64,000 nucleotides of DNA from an uncultured bacterium (GTDB taxonomy: Bacteria; Oederibacteriota; PGYV01; Palsa-1178). The position numbers and the translations under genes are program-made. The notes under the pieces were generated by a model, which saw only the letters and a program-made list of their open reading frames with translations, did no database searches and was not told where the DNA came from. This document shows positions 46,147-54,625 of the stretch, in pieces. The stretch is taken from NCBI GenBank assembly GCA_937889595.1, contig CALAOR010000088.1, positions 84,005 to 148,004 on the forward strand. The letters run 5' to 3'. Position 1 is the stretch's first letter, and each line of letters starts with the position of its first letter.

Positions 46147-47541
46147 CTAAAAGATAACCTTAACTTCCGTGCCTTTACCCAATTCGCTCTCAACCGTTAT
46201 TTCGCCCTTGTGTATCTCTTTTATTATCCTGTACGCTATGGCAAGCCCCAGCCCTGTGCCCTCTTTCCTGCCTGTGAAAAAGGGCTGGAATATTTTTGCC
46301 TTCATGTTGCTGTCCATTCCTTTGCCGTTGTCTTTCACTATTATGACCGTCTTTTGCCCGTCGCGTACAACGTACAGATCCACGATGCCCTGCGGTTTGT
46401 CAAGCGCCTGCCATGAATTAATAATTATGTTGTGGAAAGCCTTTTTTAAAAGAAAAAGATCAGCCTTTATCCTTGCGCCGTGCTGTTCATAATGTCTTGC
46501 TATAGCCGGCCTTGCTTCCTTGGGCATCTCTTCCACTACGCTGTCAAGCATCCGGGACACTTCTTCTTCCTGCATGTCAGGGGTGAATTCCTTGGTGTAA
46601 GCCAGGAAGTTGTTTAAAAATTCACTCATCTTATAGCAGTTTTTTACTATGTCTTCGGAATATTTTTTGACTTTTTCATCAGCTGCCTTTTCCCTGATCA
46701 GTTCCGCGTAGCCTGATATGGCGCCGAGCGAGTTCCTTATCTCATGGGCCACGCCTGCCGAGAATTCCCCGACAGTCGCCATCTTTTCCCTGTTTTGTAT
46801 GTAATCTTCAAGCTCTTTTTTCATAGAGTCGAGGGTATCAGCCAGCACTGATATTTCCTCCTCGCCGCCCACTTCTATGTTTTCCCTGAAATTTCTCTTT
46901 GCTATCTGCTCTGCTTTTTTCTTTAAAGCCTCGAGTTTTTTTGTTATGCCGCGTGATAACAGTATGGAAAGCCCGGCCGCTATGGCAAAACTGACCAGGC
47001 CTATCACCCCGAGCAGGTTTCCATACTGGGTTAAGTACCGTATATATTCCACGCTTGCTTCCACAGCCACCACATACCGGACTTTATCTCCGCCATCCAC
47101 CGGCACATAGCTTGTTTTATAATACATCCCCTTGGCGCCCTTGTAAAGCGGGGATGAAGCTTTCCCGCCTTCAAAAGCCTTTTCTATCTCATAGCGGTCA
47201 AGGTTCAGGAAAAACTTTTCATTGTCTTCAAGTGTTGACAGTATTATTTTCCTGTCGGGCCCGATTATAAGTATATCCCTTACTTCGGTGATTTCCTTTA
47301 ATTTCCTCAGTCTTTCCCGGTAATTGTCATAAAGCTTTCCTTTTAGTTTCAGGTATTGCAGTTCCCCCGGAACGGCAGACTGGGCTATTATTTTTCCGGC
47401 GGTTATCAGGCGGTTTTCCATCTCTGTTTCGAGATTTCCACGGATCATGTTGTATGTTATAACGCCGTATATGCTGATGACAACGGCGGAAGCGAAGATA
47501 AAGTACAGCAGGACTTTCGTTCTTAAAGTCTTTATGAACAT
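46147..47541 (-). CDS. Sensor histidine kinase
   Basis: 464 residues. Two membrane helices (about 10-32 and 175-198) flank an extracytoplasmic sensor region. A HAMP linker follows, then the phosphoacceptor H in VAHEIRNSLGAISGYAEL (near 265) and the ATPase domain (N box HNIIINSWQALDKP, G1 DNGKGMDSN, G2 GTGLGLAIAYR). Upstream of the response-regulator gene in one operon; the pair should sense an envelope or extracellular signal, unknown. Confidence 0.93.
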   Translation of the reverse strand: MFIKTLRTKVLLYFIFASAVVISIYGVITYNMIRGNLETEMENRLITAGKIIAQSAVPGELQYLKLKGKLYDNYRERLRKLKEITEVRDILIIGPDRKIILSTLEDNEKFFLNLDRYEIEKAFEGGKASSPLYKGAKGMYYKTSYVPVDGGDKVRYVVAVEASVEYIRYLTQYGNLLGVIGLVSFAIAAGLSILLSRGITKKLEALKKKAEQIAKRNFRENIEVGGEEEISVLADTLDSMKKELEDYIQNREKMATVGEFSAGVAHEIRNSLGAISGYAELIREKAADEKVKKYSEDIVKNCYKMSEFLNNFLAYTKEFTPDMQEEEVSRMLDSVVEEMPKEARPAIARHYEQHGARIKADLFLLKKAFHNIIINSWQALDKPQGIVDLYVVRDGQKTVIIVKDNGKGMDSNMKAKIFQPFFTGRKEGTGLGLAIAYRIIKEIHKGEITVESELGKGTEVKVIF

Positions 47542-47639
47542 TTACGCTCCTTAAACCGGGATAAGACATCTTGATAGTCATTATATCACTAAATCCTGTT
47601 TTGTGTTCCATGGTGATGGGCGCAAAACAAGGCCCTGCG

Positions 47640-47694
47640 TTGGGATGGGGCGACTTGTCCGTCGGAGCTTTAGCGGAGACGGAAGCCCCCCTCT
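47640..47694. repeat. Hairpin of the CGGAGCTTTAGCG family
   Basis: GTCCGTCGGAGCTTTAGCGG followed by AGACGGAAGC; related to the inner hairpin at 31885-31910. Confidence 0.5.
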
Positions 47695-49479
47695 CTACGA
47701 ACCCTTTTTAAAAGCCTTTAAAATCATGTCCTTCTGTTTTTTATTCAAAAAACCCGTCCTTTTATCCGCTGTTTCAATGGACTTAACCAGTTCCTCCGGG
47801 TCCTTGAATTCATTGTAAATCCTGTATTTTGTTTTATCGCCTACGCCTTTAACATCGTCAAACACCGATTTTCTCATTTTCTTATTCGTCAGCGTTGTCC
47901 TGAACGCGTTGGCGAACCTGTGCGCTTCATCCCTTACGCGCATTAAAAGGAACCGGCCCTTTTCTTTTATAGGAACCGGCTTGTTCTCATACGGCCTGAA
48001 AACCTGTTCTTCCTGCTTTGCGAGACCGATAACATATATATCCACTCCAACCCTCTTTAAAGCCTCTTTCGCCGCGTTGACCTGTCCTATGCCGCCGTCT
48101 ATTAATATCAGGTCGGGGAAATACTCGCCTTCCTCTTTCAGCCTTGAATACCTGCGCTCCACAACCTCGTCAATTGACGCATAATCGTCTATTTGGCCCA
48201 CTGTTTTTATATGGTAATGCCTGTAATTTTTTTTGTCAGGCTCCCCGTTCTTAAAGACCACAAGCGACCCGACCATCTCGGTGCCCGAAGAATGGGATAT
48301 GTCTATACCCTCTATGCATTCGGGCATGTATTCTATACCGAGGGATTCCTTCAACTCCTCCATCTGTATCAGGTATTCCCGCTTTATGCTTGTCTTTTTT
48401 TCCTCAAACTTTTCCTCGGAGTTCGCCTTTTCCGCGAGGTTTTCATCCACCAGGTTCAGAAGCGGGCTTGCTTTTTCAAATATCACCTTTATATTCTTCC
48501 CTTTGAATATGTAGTTTTCCAATATGGATGGGTCCACTAAATTTTCCGGCAGTATGACTTCGTCGGCTATTGAAATGTTCCTTCCGTAATACTGGGCGAG
48601 GTACAGTTCCAGCGGGTTCTCATTCTCGGGTATGTCCTTGAATATGTTGATGGTCTTGCCGGTGAGCCTTCCCCTGCGGATATTGAACACCCCGAAATAG
48701 TACGCGCGGTTCTTGTAAATGTAGCTCACGACGTCCGTGTTTTTCTCCTCGCGGAGCACCATCTTCTGCTCAATCATGATCTCCTCGACAGACTTGATGG
48801 CGTCGCGCGCCTCGGCCGCTTTCTCATATTTCTTCGCTTCGGAATATTCCTGCATCTGCTTTTTCAGTTCCTTTATCACAGGCGCGTATTCCCCCTCGAG
48901 GAATGATTTGACCTTTTGAATGGTTGCCGAATACGCCCCGTCGCTGATGAACCTGACGCAGGGTGCGGTACACAGCCCGGTGTCATAGTATATGCAGGGC
49001 CTGTTCAGTGGTTTCCTCGAAAGGTCCAGCGTGCACTGCCTGACCTTGAAAACCTTGTATATCATGTTCATGACTTTTTTCGCGTCAACGGCAAAGTAGG
49101 GCCCGAAGTATAGTATGGATTTGTCTTTTGTGTTACGCGTGGTGTAAACCCCGGGGTATTTGTCGTTGATGTTTATCATTATATAAGGATAGGACTTGTC
49201 GTCCTTGAGGAGGATATTGTATTTGGGTTTGTGTTCCTTGATCAGGGTATTCTCGAGGATGAAGGCCTCAAGTTCGTTATTCGTAACTATGAAATCGATG
49301 TCAGCCACCCTGTCCGCCAGCTGCTCGGTCTTCAAGTCCTTCTTCCTCTCGCCAAAGTAGGACTTGACCCGGTTCTTAAGCACCTTGGCCTTGCCAATGT
49401 AAATTACCGTGTCCTGCGAGTCCCTGTATATGTAAACGCCCGGTTTTTCAGGAAGGGAATTTATCTTATCTTTATCCAT
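47695..49479 (-). CDS. uvrC: Excinuclease ABC subunit C
   Basis: 594 residues from the ATG at 49477-49479. AAAGGAG lies upstream, and the true N-terminus MDKDKINSLPEKPGVYIY fits the GIY-YIG family start; a longer frame to 49548 is unlikely. GIY-YIG nuclease (about 13-90), UVR region (about 195-235), RNase-H-like nuclease (PECIEGIDISHSSGTEMVGS near 390) and C-terminal helix-hairpin-helix (about 560-594). UvrC makes both incisions in nucleotide-excision repair. Confidence 0.96.
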   Translation of the reverse strand: MDKDKINSLPEKPGVYIYRDSQDTVIYIGKAKVLKNRVKSYFGERKKDLKTEQLADRVADIDFIVTNNELEAFILENTLIKEHKPKYNILLKDDKSYPYIMININDKYPGVYTTRNTKDKSILYFGPYFAVDAKKVMNMIYKVFKVRQCTLDLSRKPLNRPCIYYDTGLCTAPCVRFISDGAYSATIQKVKSFLEGEYAPVIKELKKQMQEYSEAKKYEKAAEARDAIKSVEEIMIEQKMVLREEKNTDVVSYIYKNRAYYFGVFNIRRGRLTGKTINIFKDIPENENPLELYLAQYYGRNISIADEVILPENLVDPSILENYIFKGKNIKVIFEKASPLLNLVDENLAEKANSEEKFEEKKTSIKREYLIQMEELKESLGIEYMPECIEGIDISHSSGTEMVGSLVVFKNGEPDKKNYRHYHIKTVGQIDDYASIDEVVERRYSRLKEEGEYFPDLILIDGGIGQVNAAKEALKRVGVDIYVIGLAKQEEQVFRPYENKPVPIKEKGRFLLMRVRDEAHRFANAFRTTLTNKKMRKSVFDDVKGVGDKTKYRIYNEFKDPEELVKSIETADKRTGFLNKKQKDMILKAFKKGS

Positions 49480-49530
49480 AATAAACCCGGCTCCTTTATT
49501 GACTTCCGTTGGTTTGCTGCTTTTCGCCTT

Positions 49531-49686
49531 GTAGTGGCCGCATATCATGCGGCCATCTGTTGGACCGCGAACCGCGTCTGGCTACAAAGTCGATTTTCTG
49601 CTTTTCGCACTTGTAGTGGCCGCATATCATGCGGCCATCTGATGGACCGCACGCCGCGTCTGGCCGGATGATATCCGGCCACTACA
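49531..49686. repeat. Tandem pair of dispersed palindromic repeats (copy D)
   Basis: Two near-identical units (49531-49590 and 49610-49670) each start CTTGTAGTGGCCGCATATCA and continue TGCGGCCATCTG. The second ends GGCCGGATGATATCCGGCCACTACA. Related to the repeat at 31845-31948. Confidence 0.85.
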
Positions 49687-49708
49687 AACAGGATTGCGTT
49701 TGAATATT

Positions 49709-50002
49709 TTACGCCAAAAACGGCTTTACAGACTCCATGACCTCGTCCGCTATTTTCTGCCCTTCCTCTTCCGTTTCAAAACCCGTTACTTCCACCCGGA
49801 GGTTGAACAATACAGGGACGCTTGTCAGGTTTACCATCAGCCCCATGGCGCCCTTGGTTGTTTCTTCGCCGTTAAAAAAAAGCTTTACCTGCCTTTTTTT
49901 CTTTTCATACGCATCCACCTTTTTTGCCAGTGCTGTGCAGAATCCCATCGGGTTGGCGGGCGATACCGTCTTTTCCGACTTTGGGATAGTGTGTGTGCCC
50001 AT
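49709..50002 (-). CDS. HPr-like protein lacking the phosphorylation sites
   Basis: 97 residues. The fold signature (KKRQVKLFFNGEETTKGAMG ... LRVEVTGFETEEEGQKIADE) matches the HPr/NPr family in strand and helix order. The active-site box GLHARPA is replaced by MGFCTALAKK, so no phosphorylatable His is present, and the regulatory-Ser position reads KGAMGLM. It probably cannot carry phosphate. It may be a Crh-like regulator, or only a structural relative. Confidence 0.6.
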   Translation of the reverse strand: MGTHTIPKSEKTVSPANPMGFCTALAKKVDAYEKKKRQVKLFFNGEETTKGAMGLMVNLTSVPVLFNLRVEVTGFETEEEGQKIADEVMESVKPFLA

Positions 50003-50019
50003 TTTTTTCTCCTTAACTG

Positions 50020-50481
50020 TCAGTATTTTACCGTCATCCCCAGCTTCACGCCGTCTCCGGTAAAGGCCACGGACGCTTTGAAAGCGCTGTGCAGCCAGAA
50101 ATAATCAAGCAGCGTATACGCTACGGCCGCTCCTGCCGCTGAACAGGCTATAATGGCAATATCCCCGGCTGAGTTTACCTTTTCCTTCTCATAAAGCAGC
50201 CTGTAATAATTGGCTTCCGTAGTATTGTCTATCTTGACCCTTAAGTTCTCATAGTCATGTGCAAGTGTGTACTGCTGGACAAGCGACATGATGGAAGCCG
50301 CAACCAGGAGTGCGTCGGATGATACAAGTACAACCGGCGCCCAGTTAATGCTTTCGTCCTTTGTATCTGCCGCAAAAACAAACGAAACGCTCAAAAGGCA
50401 GGCTAAGACCGCAAAAATCATGATTTTTCTCATTTTTCTCTCCCATGTTGATATTATTAAGATTGACATATTATAAATCAA
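50020..50481 (-). CDS. Membrane-associated secreted protein, unknown
   Basis: 153 residues; a more likely start is the ATG about 15 codons inside, MRKIMIFAVLACLLSVSFVF, where a signal peptide begins. Two further hydrophobic segments (around 45-65 and 115-130) flank a helical region. It ends VAFTGDGVKLGMTVKY, like a beta-barrel end or lipoprotein-type tail. Not recognised. Confidence 0.55.
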   Translation of the reverse strand: MIYNMSILIISTWERKMRKIMIFAVLACLLSVSFVFAADTKDESINWAPVVLVSSDALLVAASIMSLVQQYTLAHDYENLRVKIDNTTEANYYRLLYEKEKVNSAGDIAIIACSAAGAAVAYTLLDYFWLHSAFKASVAFTGDGVKLGMTVKY

Positions 50482-50588
50482 ATACCCCGCTGTTTCAATA
50501 TGTATTTACCGCAGGGAAACCGCAAAATGCTCTTCCTTTTTTTTTTTAATAGGTTATAATATATAAATGAAAGTCAAGGAGGTGCCTT

Positions 50589-50771
50589 ATGGCAGAAGAA
50601 AAAAAGATCGAGTTAAAACCTGTGGACGCCGTGGAAGTCCCGGGCGAGGAAAAAAAACCGGCATTCAAACATGTAAAGCCCTGGGAACAGTTCAAACAGT
50701 CCTCACACTTCAAAAACGCGAACAAACGCGGTAACTTTTCGCAGAGAAAGATGGGCGGAAAGGGCGGATAG
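50589..50771 (+). CDS. Small basic protein, unknown
   Basis: 60 residues with a very strong ribosome site (AAGGAGG, 6 bases before ATG). Acidic start, then basic C-terminus KNANKRGNFSQRKMGGKGG. It is followed by a terminator at 50817-50857. This tail is typical of small RNA- or ribosome-binding proteins, but the family is not known. The independent unit and ribosome site support it as real. Confidence 0.65.
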   Translation: MAEEKKIELKPVDAVEVPGEEKKPAFKHVKPWEQFKQSSHFKNANKRGNFSQRKMGGKGG

Positions 50772-50910
50772 AGGGCAATTACTAATTACCAATTACTAAT
50801 TAAAACATTGGGCAGATAAAACAAAAAGCCGGCCTTTCGGCCGCCTTTTTGTTTTATCCAATCGCTAAAAACCGGCCTGTCTGACGGTTTAATTAGTAAT
50901 TACTCGACTT
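50772..50910. repeat. Terminator flanked by an inverted attactaatta word array
   Basis: AATTACTAATTACCAATTAC (50776-50800) and TTTAATTAGTAATTACTC (50890-50907) are inverted copies around a terminator at 50817-50857 (AAAACAAAAAGCCGGCC paired with GGCCGCCTTTTTGTTTT). Confidence 0.75.
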
Positions 50911-51127
50911 TGGCAAATTTACCTGAATAAGTAAAATCCAACAATTCTAATTCAAATTATGTTGTTTTAAATCAAAAAAAATGCCCTGCGGGCTTCCGCT
51001 TTCGCTTTTGAGGGACGAAGCTTCAGCGGAGTACCTTGCCTTCGGCAGCCACGCATGGCAAAATAAACACACAAACAAACGCACAAAAAAAACAATTCGA
51101 AATGTAAAAATTTAAAAACCCAAAATG
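50911..51127. other. Intergenic stretch downstream of the DGR-like lipoprotein
   Basis: AT-rich, with a hairpin-like gaagcttcagcgg segment around 51016-51042. There is no template-repeat copy and no reverse transcriptase here. Confidence 0.5.
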
Positions 51128-52345
51128 TTAATTGGTCCTCGCAAATCGGAATCCGAGATCGTCGTACGCGTACTCCGGGTAGCTGTAGTTTCGATAGCCC
51201 ACCTGCAGGGCGCCCGCGCTGCTGCCGAAGCTACCGCCCCGCATCATGCGGTAGGAGCCGCTCGCAGATCCTCTATAGTCTGTAGATGTACCTGGATAAG
51301 TTCCATACCAATCCCAACACCATTCCCATACATTGCCCGACATATCATAAATACCCAGCGCATTTGCTGTTTTTCCGCCTACTGCCTGCGTACTACTACA
51401 ATTTGCACTATACCACGCTACAAGCCCGGTTGCCGCTGCATTGGTATAGTCCGCTGTCGCGCCGCTGGCATAGTTATACGGCGTCCAGCTTAACCCGTCT
51501 ATATAACTTGCCGCATATTGATATTCACCTTCTGAAGGCAATCTGTATCCGTTATTTGTCCATGCACAAACCGCATTATCACAAGCTATTACATTTGTTG
51601 AATCCTTTATCACTGCACTTGCGTATGTATAGCAGGGTGTCAACCCTGCCTCCTGACTATATGCATTACACCACACTATAACATCCCGCAAACTCACAGT
51701 TGTTACCGGCGCATACCCGCTGCCCGCACCTGCATCGGCAAAACTGTAACCGTTGGCAACAGCCCACTGGTACACCGCGTTCCACAAATTATACGTCACT
51801 TGATACTTTCCCATCTTAAAAGCAGATATTGTGTGGATAAAACTGCTTGTTCCATCTGTCTGGGTATATGTTCCACCGGGTACGAAAATTACAACAGTCT
51901 GAATTGCGACTGCTAATGCGGTTTGCGTTGCCACCGCGGCTACTGCGGTTTGTGTTGCGTTCACCACTGCTGTCTGTGTGGCAGCGGTTATCGCCGTCTG
52001 CGTAGCCAGGAACTGTACCCTTGCAGCCGTTGCAAGAGCCTGAGCCGTCGCTGTCGCCTGCGCTGTAGGTCCGTCTGTTTGAAGCGCTATTACTGTCAAA
52101 GCTATTTGTTCCACTGCCGTCTGCGTCGCGTAAAAATTCTCGCTTGCAATGGTTGCCGCAGCTTGAGCCGTCGCAGTCTGCTGGGCTGCCGGCCCGGCCG
52201 TTTGTAACGCTATTGCCGTCAGTGTAGGATTGATGGTTGGAGTACTGACGGCGCCCGGCCCCGAAGGATGCGATTTCTTACAACCGTTTGCGGAAAATAC
52301 TGCAACAACACACAAAACAATAAATAATAATATTTTTATTTTCAT
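51128..52345 (-). CDS. FGE-sulfatase-fold (C-type-lectin-fold) surface lipoprotein with DGR-like variable tail
   Basis: 405 residues. A lipobox (SANGC) is followed by a helical stalk of ATQTA/AVALQT repeats (about 35-155). From about 157 a formylglycine-generating-enzyme-like domain follows (FVPGGTYTQ, YQVTYNLWNAVYQWA, GYRLPSEGEYQYAA, IYDMSGNVWEWCWDWYGTYP). It ends RGGSFGSSAG...GFRFARTN, exactly where diversity-generating-retroelement targets carry their variable region. The likely role is a surface ligand-binding protein with hypervariable tip (inference). The FGE catalytic Cys pair was not identified, so it is probably not an enzyme. Confidence 0.88.
   Translation of the reverse strand: MKIKILLFIVLCVVAVFSANGCKKSHPSGPGAVSTPTINPTLTAIALQTAGPAAQQTATAQAAATIASENFYATQTAVEQIALTVIALQTDGPTAQATATAQALATAARVQFLATQTAITAATQTAVVNATQTAVAAVATQTALAVAIQTVVIFVPGGTYTQTDGTSSFIHTISAFKMGKYQVTYNLWNAVYQWAVANGYSFADAGAGSGYAPVTTVSLRDVIVWCNAYSQEAGLTPCYTYASAVIKDSTNVIACDNAVCAWTNNGYRLPSEGEYQYAASYIDGLSWTPYNYASGATADYTNAAATGLVAWYSANCSSTQAVGGKTANALGIYDMSGNVWEWCWDWYGTYPGTSTDYRGSASGSYRMMRGGSFGSSAGALQVGYRNYSYPEYAYDDLGFRFARTN
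51134..51240 (-). other. Putative DGR variable region (VR) at the 3' end of the lipoprotein gene
   Basis: Codons after RGGS are ttc ggc agc agc gcg ggc gcc, then ctg cag gtg ggc tat cga aac tac agc tac, then ccg gag tac gcg tac gac gat ctc. Most variable-looking positions are NNC (or NNT), the pattern left when AAC codons of a template are mutated at A. The constant triplets between them (gcg, ctg cag gtg, cga, ccg gag) lack or keep A. GGATTCCGATTTGCGAGGAC at the end would be the initiation (IMH-like) sequence. Confidence 0.68.
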
Positions 52346-52396
52346 CTGAAACCTCTCTTTAGATCCATTGGTAATCAGTAATTTTTCTTACCTGCC

Positions 52397-54052
52397 CTAT
52401 TTCTTCGCCACTTCCGCGTATATCTTGGCGCCTTTTATTTTTTTTCCTTTAAGAGCTTCTATAACATCATCCACGACCGTTGAATCTATCTGGACGAATG
52501 TGTATTTGTCAAAAAGGTCTATTCTGCCTATTTTCTCGCCCCTTATTCCCGACTCTCCTGTGATCGCGCCGAGTATATCGCGCACCATTACTCCCTGGCC
52601 CTTGCCGGCGCTGATGAATACCCTTGTCATTGCGTTGTCGGGCATTCTTTCGCTTCTTCCGCGAGACTCGCCGCGGTCTTCCCTGCCGCTTCTTTCATTC
52701 CTGTCGTACTTTTTGTAAGCAGGCGCGTTCAGGTCATTTTCAGCGCCAATCTGGGCGTTTTCTTCATCTTTCATTATCAATTTAACGAGCGCCGCCGCTA
52801 TGTCCATGGATGACAAATCCTCTTCCATGAGTTTTTCTATTACTTTTGTCTGCGTTTCAAGCCCGCCGTCTTCTATCTGCTTCTTTACCTTTTCCATGAA
52901 GTTCTTGATCCTTTTTTCCTCTATGTCGTCCCTGGAAGGTATGGTTCCCGGCTTTATCTTTATCTTCGCGTACCTTTGGATGTCGCGCAGCTTGTGCATT
53001 TCATTTCCATACACAAAAGTATACGCTGTCCCGCTCTTTCCGGCGCGCCCTGTCCTTCCTATCCTGTGCACGTAGTATTCCTCGTCAGCCGGCACGTCAT
53101 AGTTTACCACCGCTTCTATGTTTTCCACGTCTATGCCGCGGGCCGCGACATCGGTCGCGATAAGTATGTCGCATTTCGCGGCGCGGAATTTTTCCATGAC
53201 TTTGTCACGCTGCTGCTGGGTCTTGTCGCCATGCAGGCACTCGGATAAGTAGCCGCGCGAACGCATCTGGTCCGCGAGTTCATCCACCATTTTCTTGGTA
53301 TTGCAGAATATAAGCGTTGCCTTGTAATCGTTTGAATCAAGCACGCGCGTCAAAGCCTCGATTTTTTTTCCGTGCTTCACCTCAAAGTAGAACTGCTCTA
53401 TGTTTGGCGCTGTCAGCACTTCGTGCGTTATCTTGACGTATTTCGGGTCTTTCTGGTAATGTTTTGTAAGGTCAAGTATGGGCCTGGGCATCGTGGCCGA
53501 GAACAGCACTGTCTGCCTGTCGGGCGGCGCTGATTTTAATATAAGCTGTATGTCCTCGATGAATCCCATGTTAAGCATTTCATCAGCTTCGTCCAGTACA
53601 ACTATCCTGCAGGAATCAAGCTTAACCGTACGCCTCTCTATGTGGTCGATCAGCCTTCCCGGCGTGCCTATCACTATCTGAACGCCTTCCCTCAGGGCGC
53701 GTATCTGCCTGTCGATCGGCTGACCGCCGTAAACCGCAAGCGCATTAAACCCCTTGATGTATTTCCCGAGCTGCCTGATCTCTTCCGCGACCTGCACCGC
53801 GAGTTCCCTTGTCGGGCACATGATCAGCGCCTGTATGTACTTGACCTTGGGGTCTATCATTTCCAAAAGCGGAATGCCGAAAGCCGCTGTCTTTCCGGTC
53901 CCTGTCTGCGCCTGCCCTATCAGATCCACGCCTGTTCTCATAAGCGGGATAGTGGCGGTCTGTATGTGGGTTGCTTCTTCAAACCCCATATCAGCCACTG
54001 CTTTCAGGATTTCCGGTGATAAATCTAATTCTGTAAATTTAAGCTTGTTCAT
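52397..54052 (-). CDS. DEAD-box RNA helicase with DbpA-type C-terminal domain
   Basis: 551 residues from the ATG at 54050-54052, preceded by GAGGTAGGATC; a longer frame upstream is unsupported. Motifs: AQTGTGKTAA (I), PTRELA (Ia), DEAD (II), SAT (III), ARGID (V) and HRIGRTGRAG (VI). The C-terminal region ends in a small RNA-binding fold (VFISAGKGQGVMVRDILGAI ... GAKIYAEVAKK), typical of the DbpA/CsdA group. Likely aids ribosome assembly or RNA turnover. Confidence 0.95.
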   Translation of the reverse strand: MNKLKFTELDLSPEILKAVADMGFEEATHIQTATIPLMRTGVDLIGQAQTGTGKTAAFGIPLLEMIDPKVKYIQALIMCPTRELAVQVAEEIRQLGKYIKGFNALAVYGGQPIDRQIRALREGVQIVIGTPGRLIDHIERRTVKLDSCRIVVLDEADEMLNMGFIEDIQLILKSAPPDRQTVLFSATMPRPILDLTKHYQKDPKYVKITHEVLTAPNIEQFYFEVKHGKKIEALTRVLDSNDYKATLIFCNTKKMVDELADQMRSRGYLSECLHGDKTQQQRDKVMEKFRAAKCDILIATDVAARGIDVENIEAVVNYDVPADEEYYVHRIGRTGRAGKSGTAYTFVYGNEMHKLRDIQRYAKIKIKPGTIPSRDDIEEKRIKNFMEKVKKQIEDGGLETQTKVIEKLMEEDLSSMDIAAALVKLIMKDEENAQIGAENDLNAPAYKKYDRNERSGREDRGESRGRSERMPDNAMTRVFISAGKGQGVMVRDILGAITGESGIRGEKIGRIDLFDKYTFVQIDSTVVDDVIEALKGKKIKGAKIYAEVAKK

Positions 54053-54274
54053 GATCCTACCTCGTTTGTATGGATATAAATATATCCAAAAGTTTTTTTG
54101 TGATTTTTTAGCGGCAATTGCTTTTGCAGGGTATGTCTCACCTGATCTGGTTCTCACCGGACACCAAAATAGCTGTCCACACATAAATCACACGGCCGGT
54201 TAAACCGGCAGAATTTCTCACGACAATATTATTGCATTTATGGGGTTTGGAAGCAAGCGTTATATTTATTCCCG

Positions 54275-54625
54275 CTAATTTCGTTTGTAATAAAAAGCTA
54301 CGCACAGCAGCGACCCGACTATAATGGTAGGAAGCGTTTCACGGACAAAATACGGGAAGACCATAAGGGCGACCCCTATTATCATGAGCCAGAAGTTCTG
54401 CCTTTTTTTCCCCCGGCCAAAAGCATAAAGCCCGAATGTCCCGAATATTATCCCGGCTATGATCACGCCCGGGGTGAACCCGCCTAACAGGCTGTCCTGT
54501 TTTGCTTTTGAACCCATAAACGAGGTTGCGTCCTGTACCTGGCCCGTGATTTCGTCCGCTTCAGCGCAAAAAACCGCTGCCGTGAAAGCAAGCAACAAAG
54601 AGATCATAACGATAATTTTTTTCAT
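54275..54625 (-). CDS. Small membrane protein with three helices
   Basis: 116 residues. Signal peptide (1-20, ending VFCA), then three hydrophobic segments (about 45-68, 78-95, 97-113) and a Tyr-Lys-rich end. Overall shape is like small Tim/VirB2-type subunits, but no signature. Last gene of the operon after the PorV-like gene (4-base overlap), so it may belong to the same outer-membrane module. Confidence 0.5.
   Translation of the reverse strand: MKKIIVMISLLLAFTAAVFCAEADEITGQVQDATSFMGSKAKQDSLLGGFTPGVIIAGIIFGTFGLYAFGRGKKRQNFWLMIIGVALMVFPYFVRETLPTIIVGSLLCVAFYYKRN

Noticed and set aside
47695..49548. Longer start for uvrC at 49548
   Set aside because: The extra 23 residues have no family match, and a good ribosome site precedes the internal ATG at 49479.
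50772..51127. DGR template repeat or reverse transcriptase next to the lipoprotein
   Set aside because: No copy of the variable region with AAC codons and no RT motif found in this window; must be elsewhere if present.
52397..54184. Longer start for the DEAD-box helicase
   Set aside because: The first 44 residues are not helicase-like, while the ATG at 54052 has a ribosome site and the usual N-terminus.
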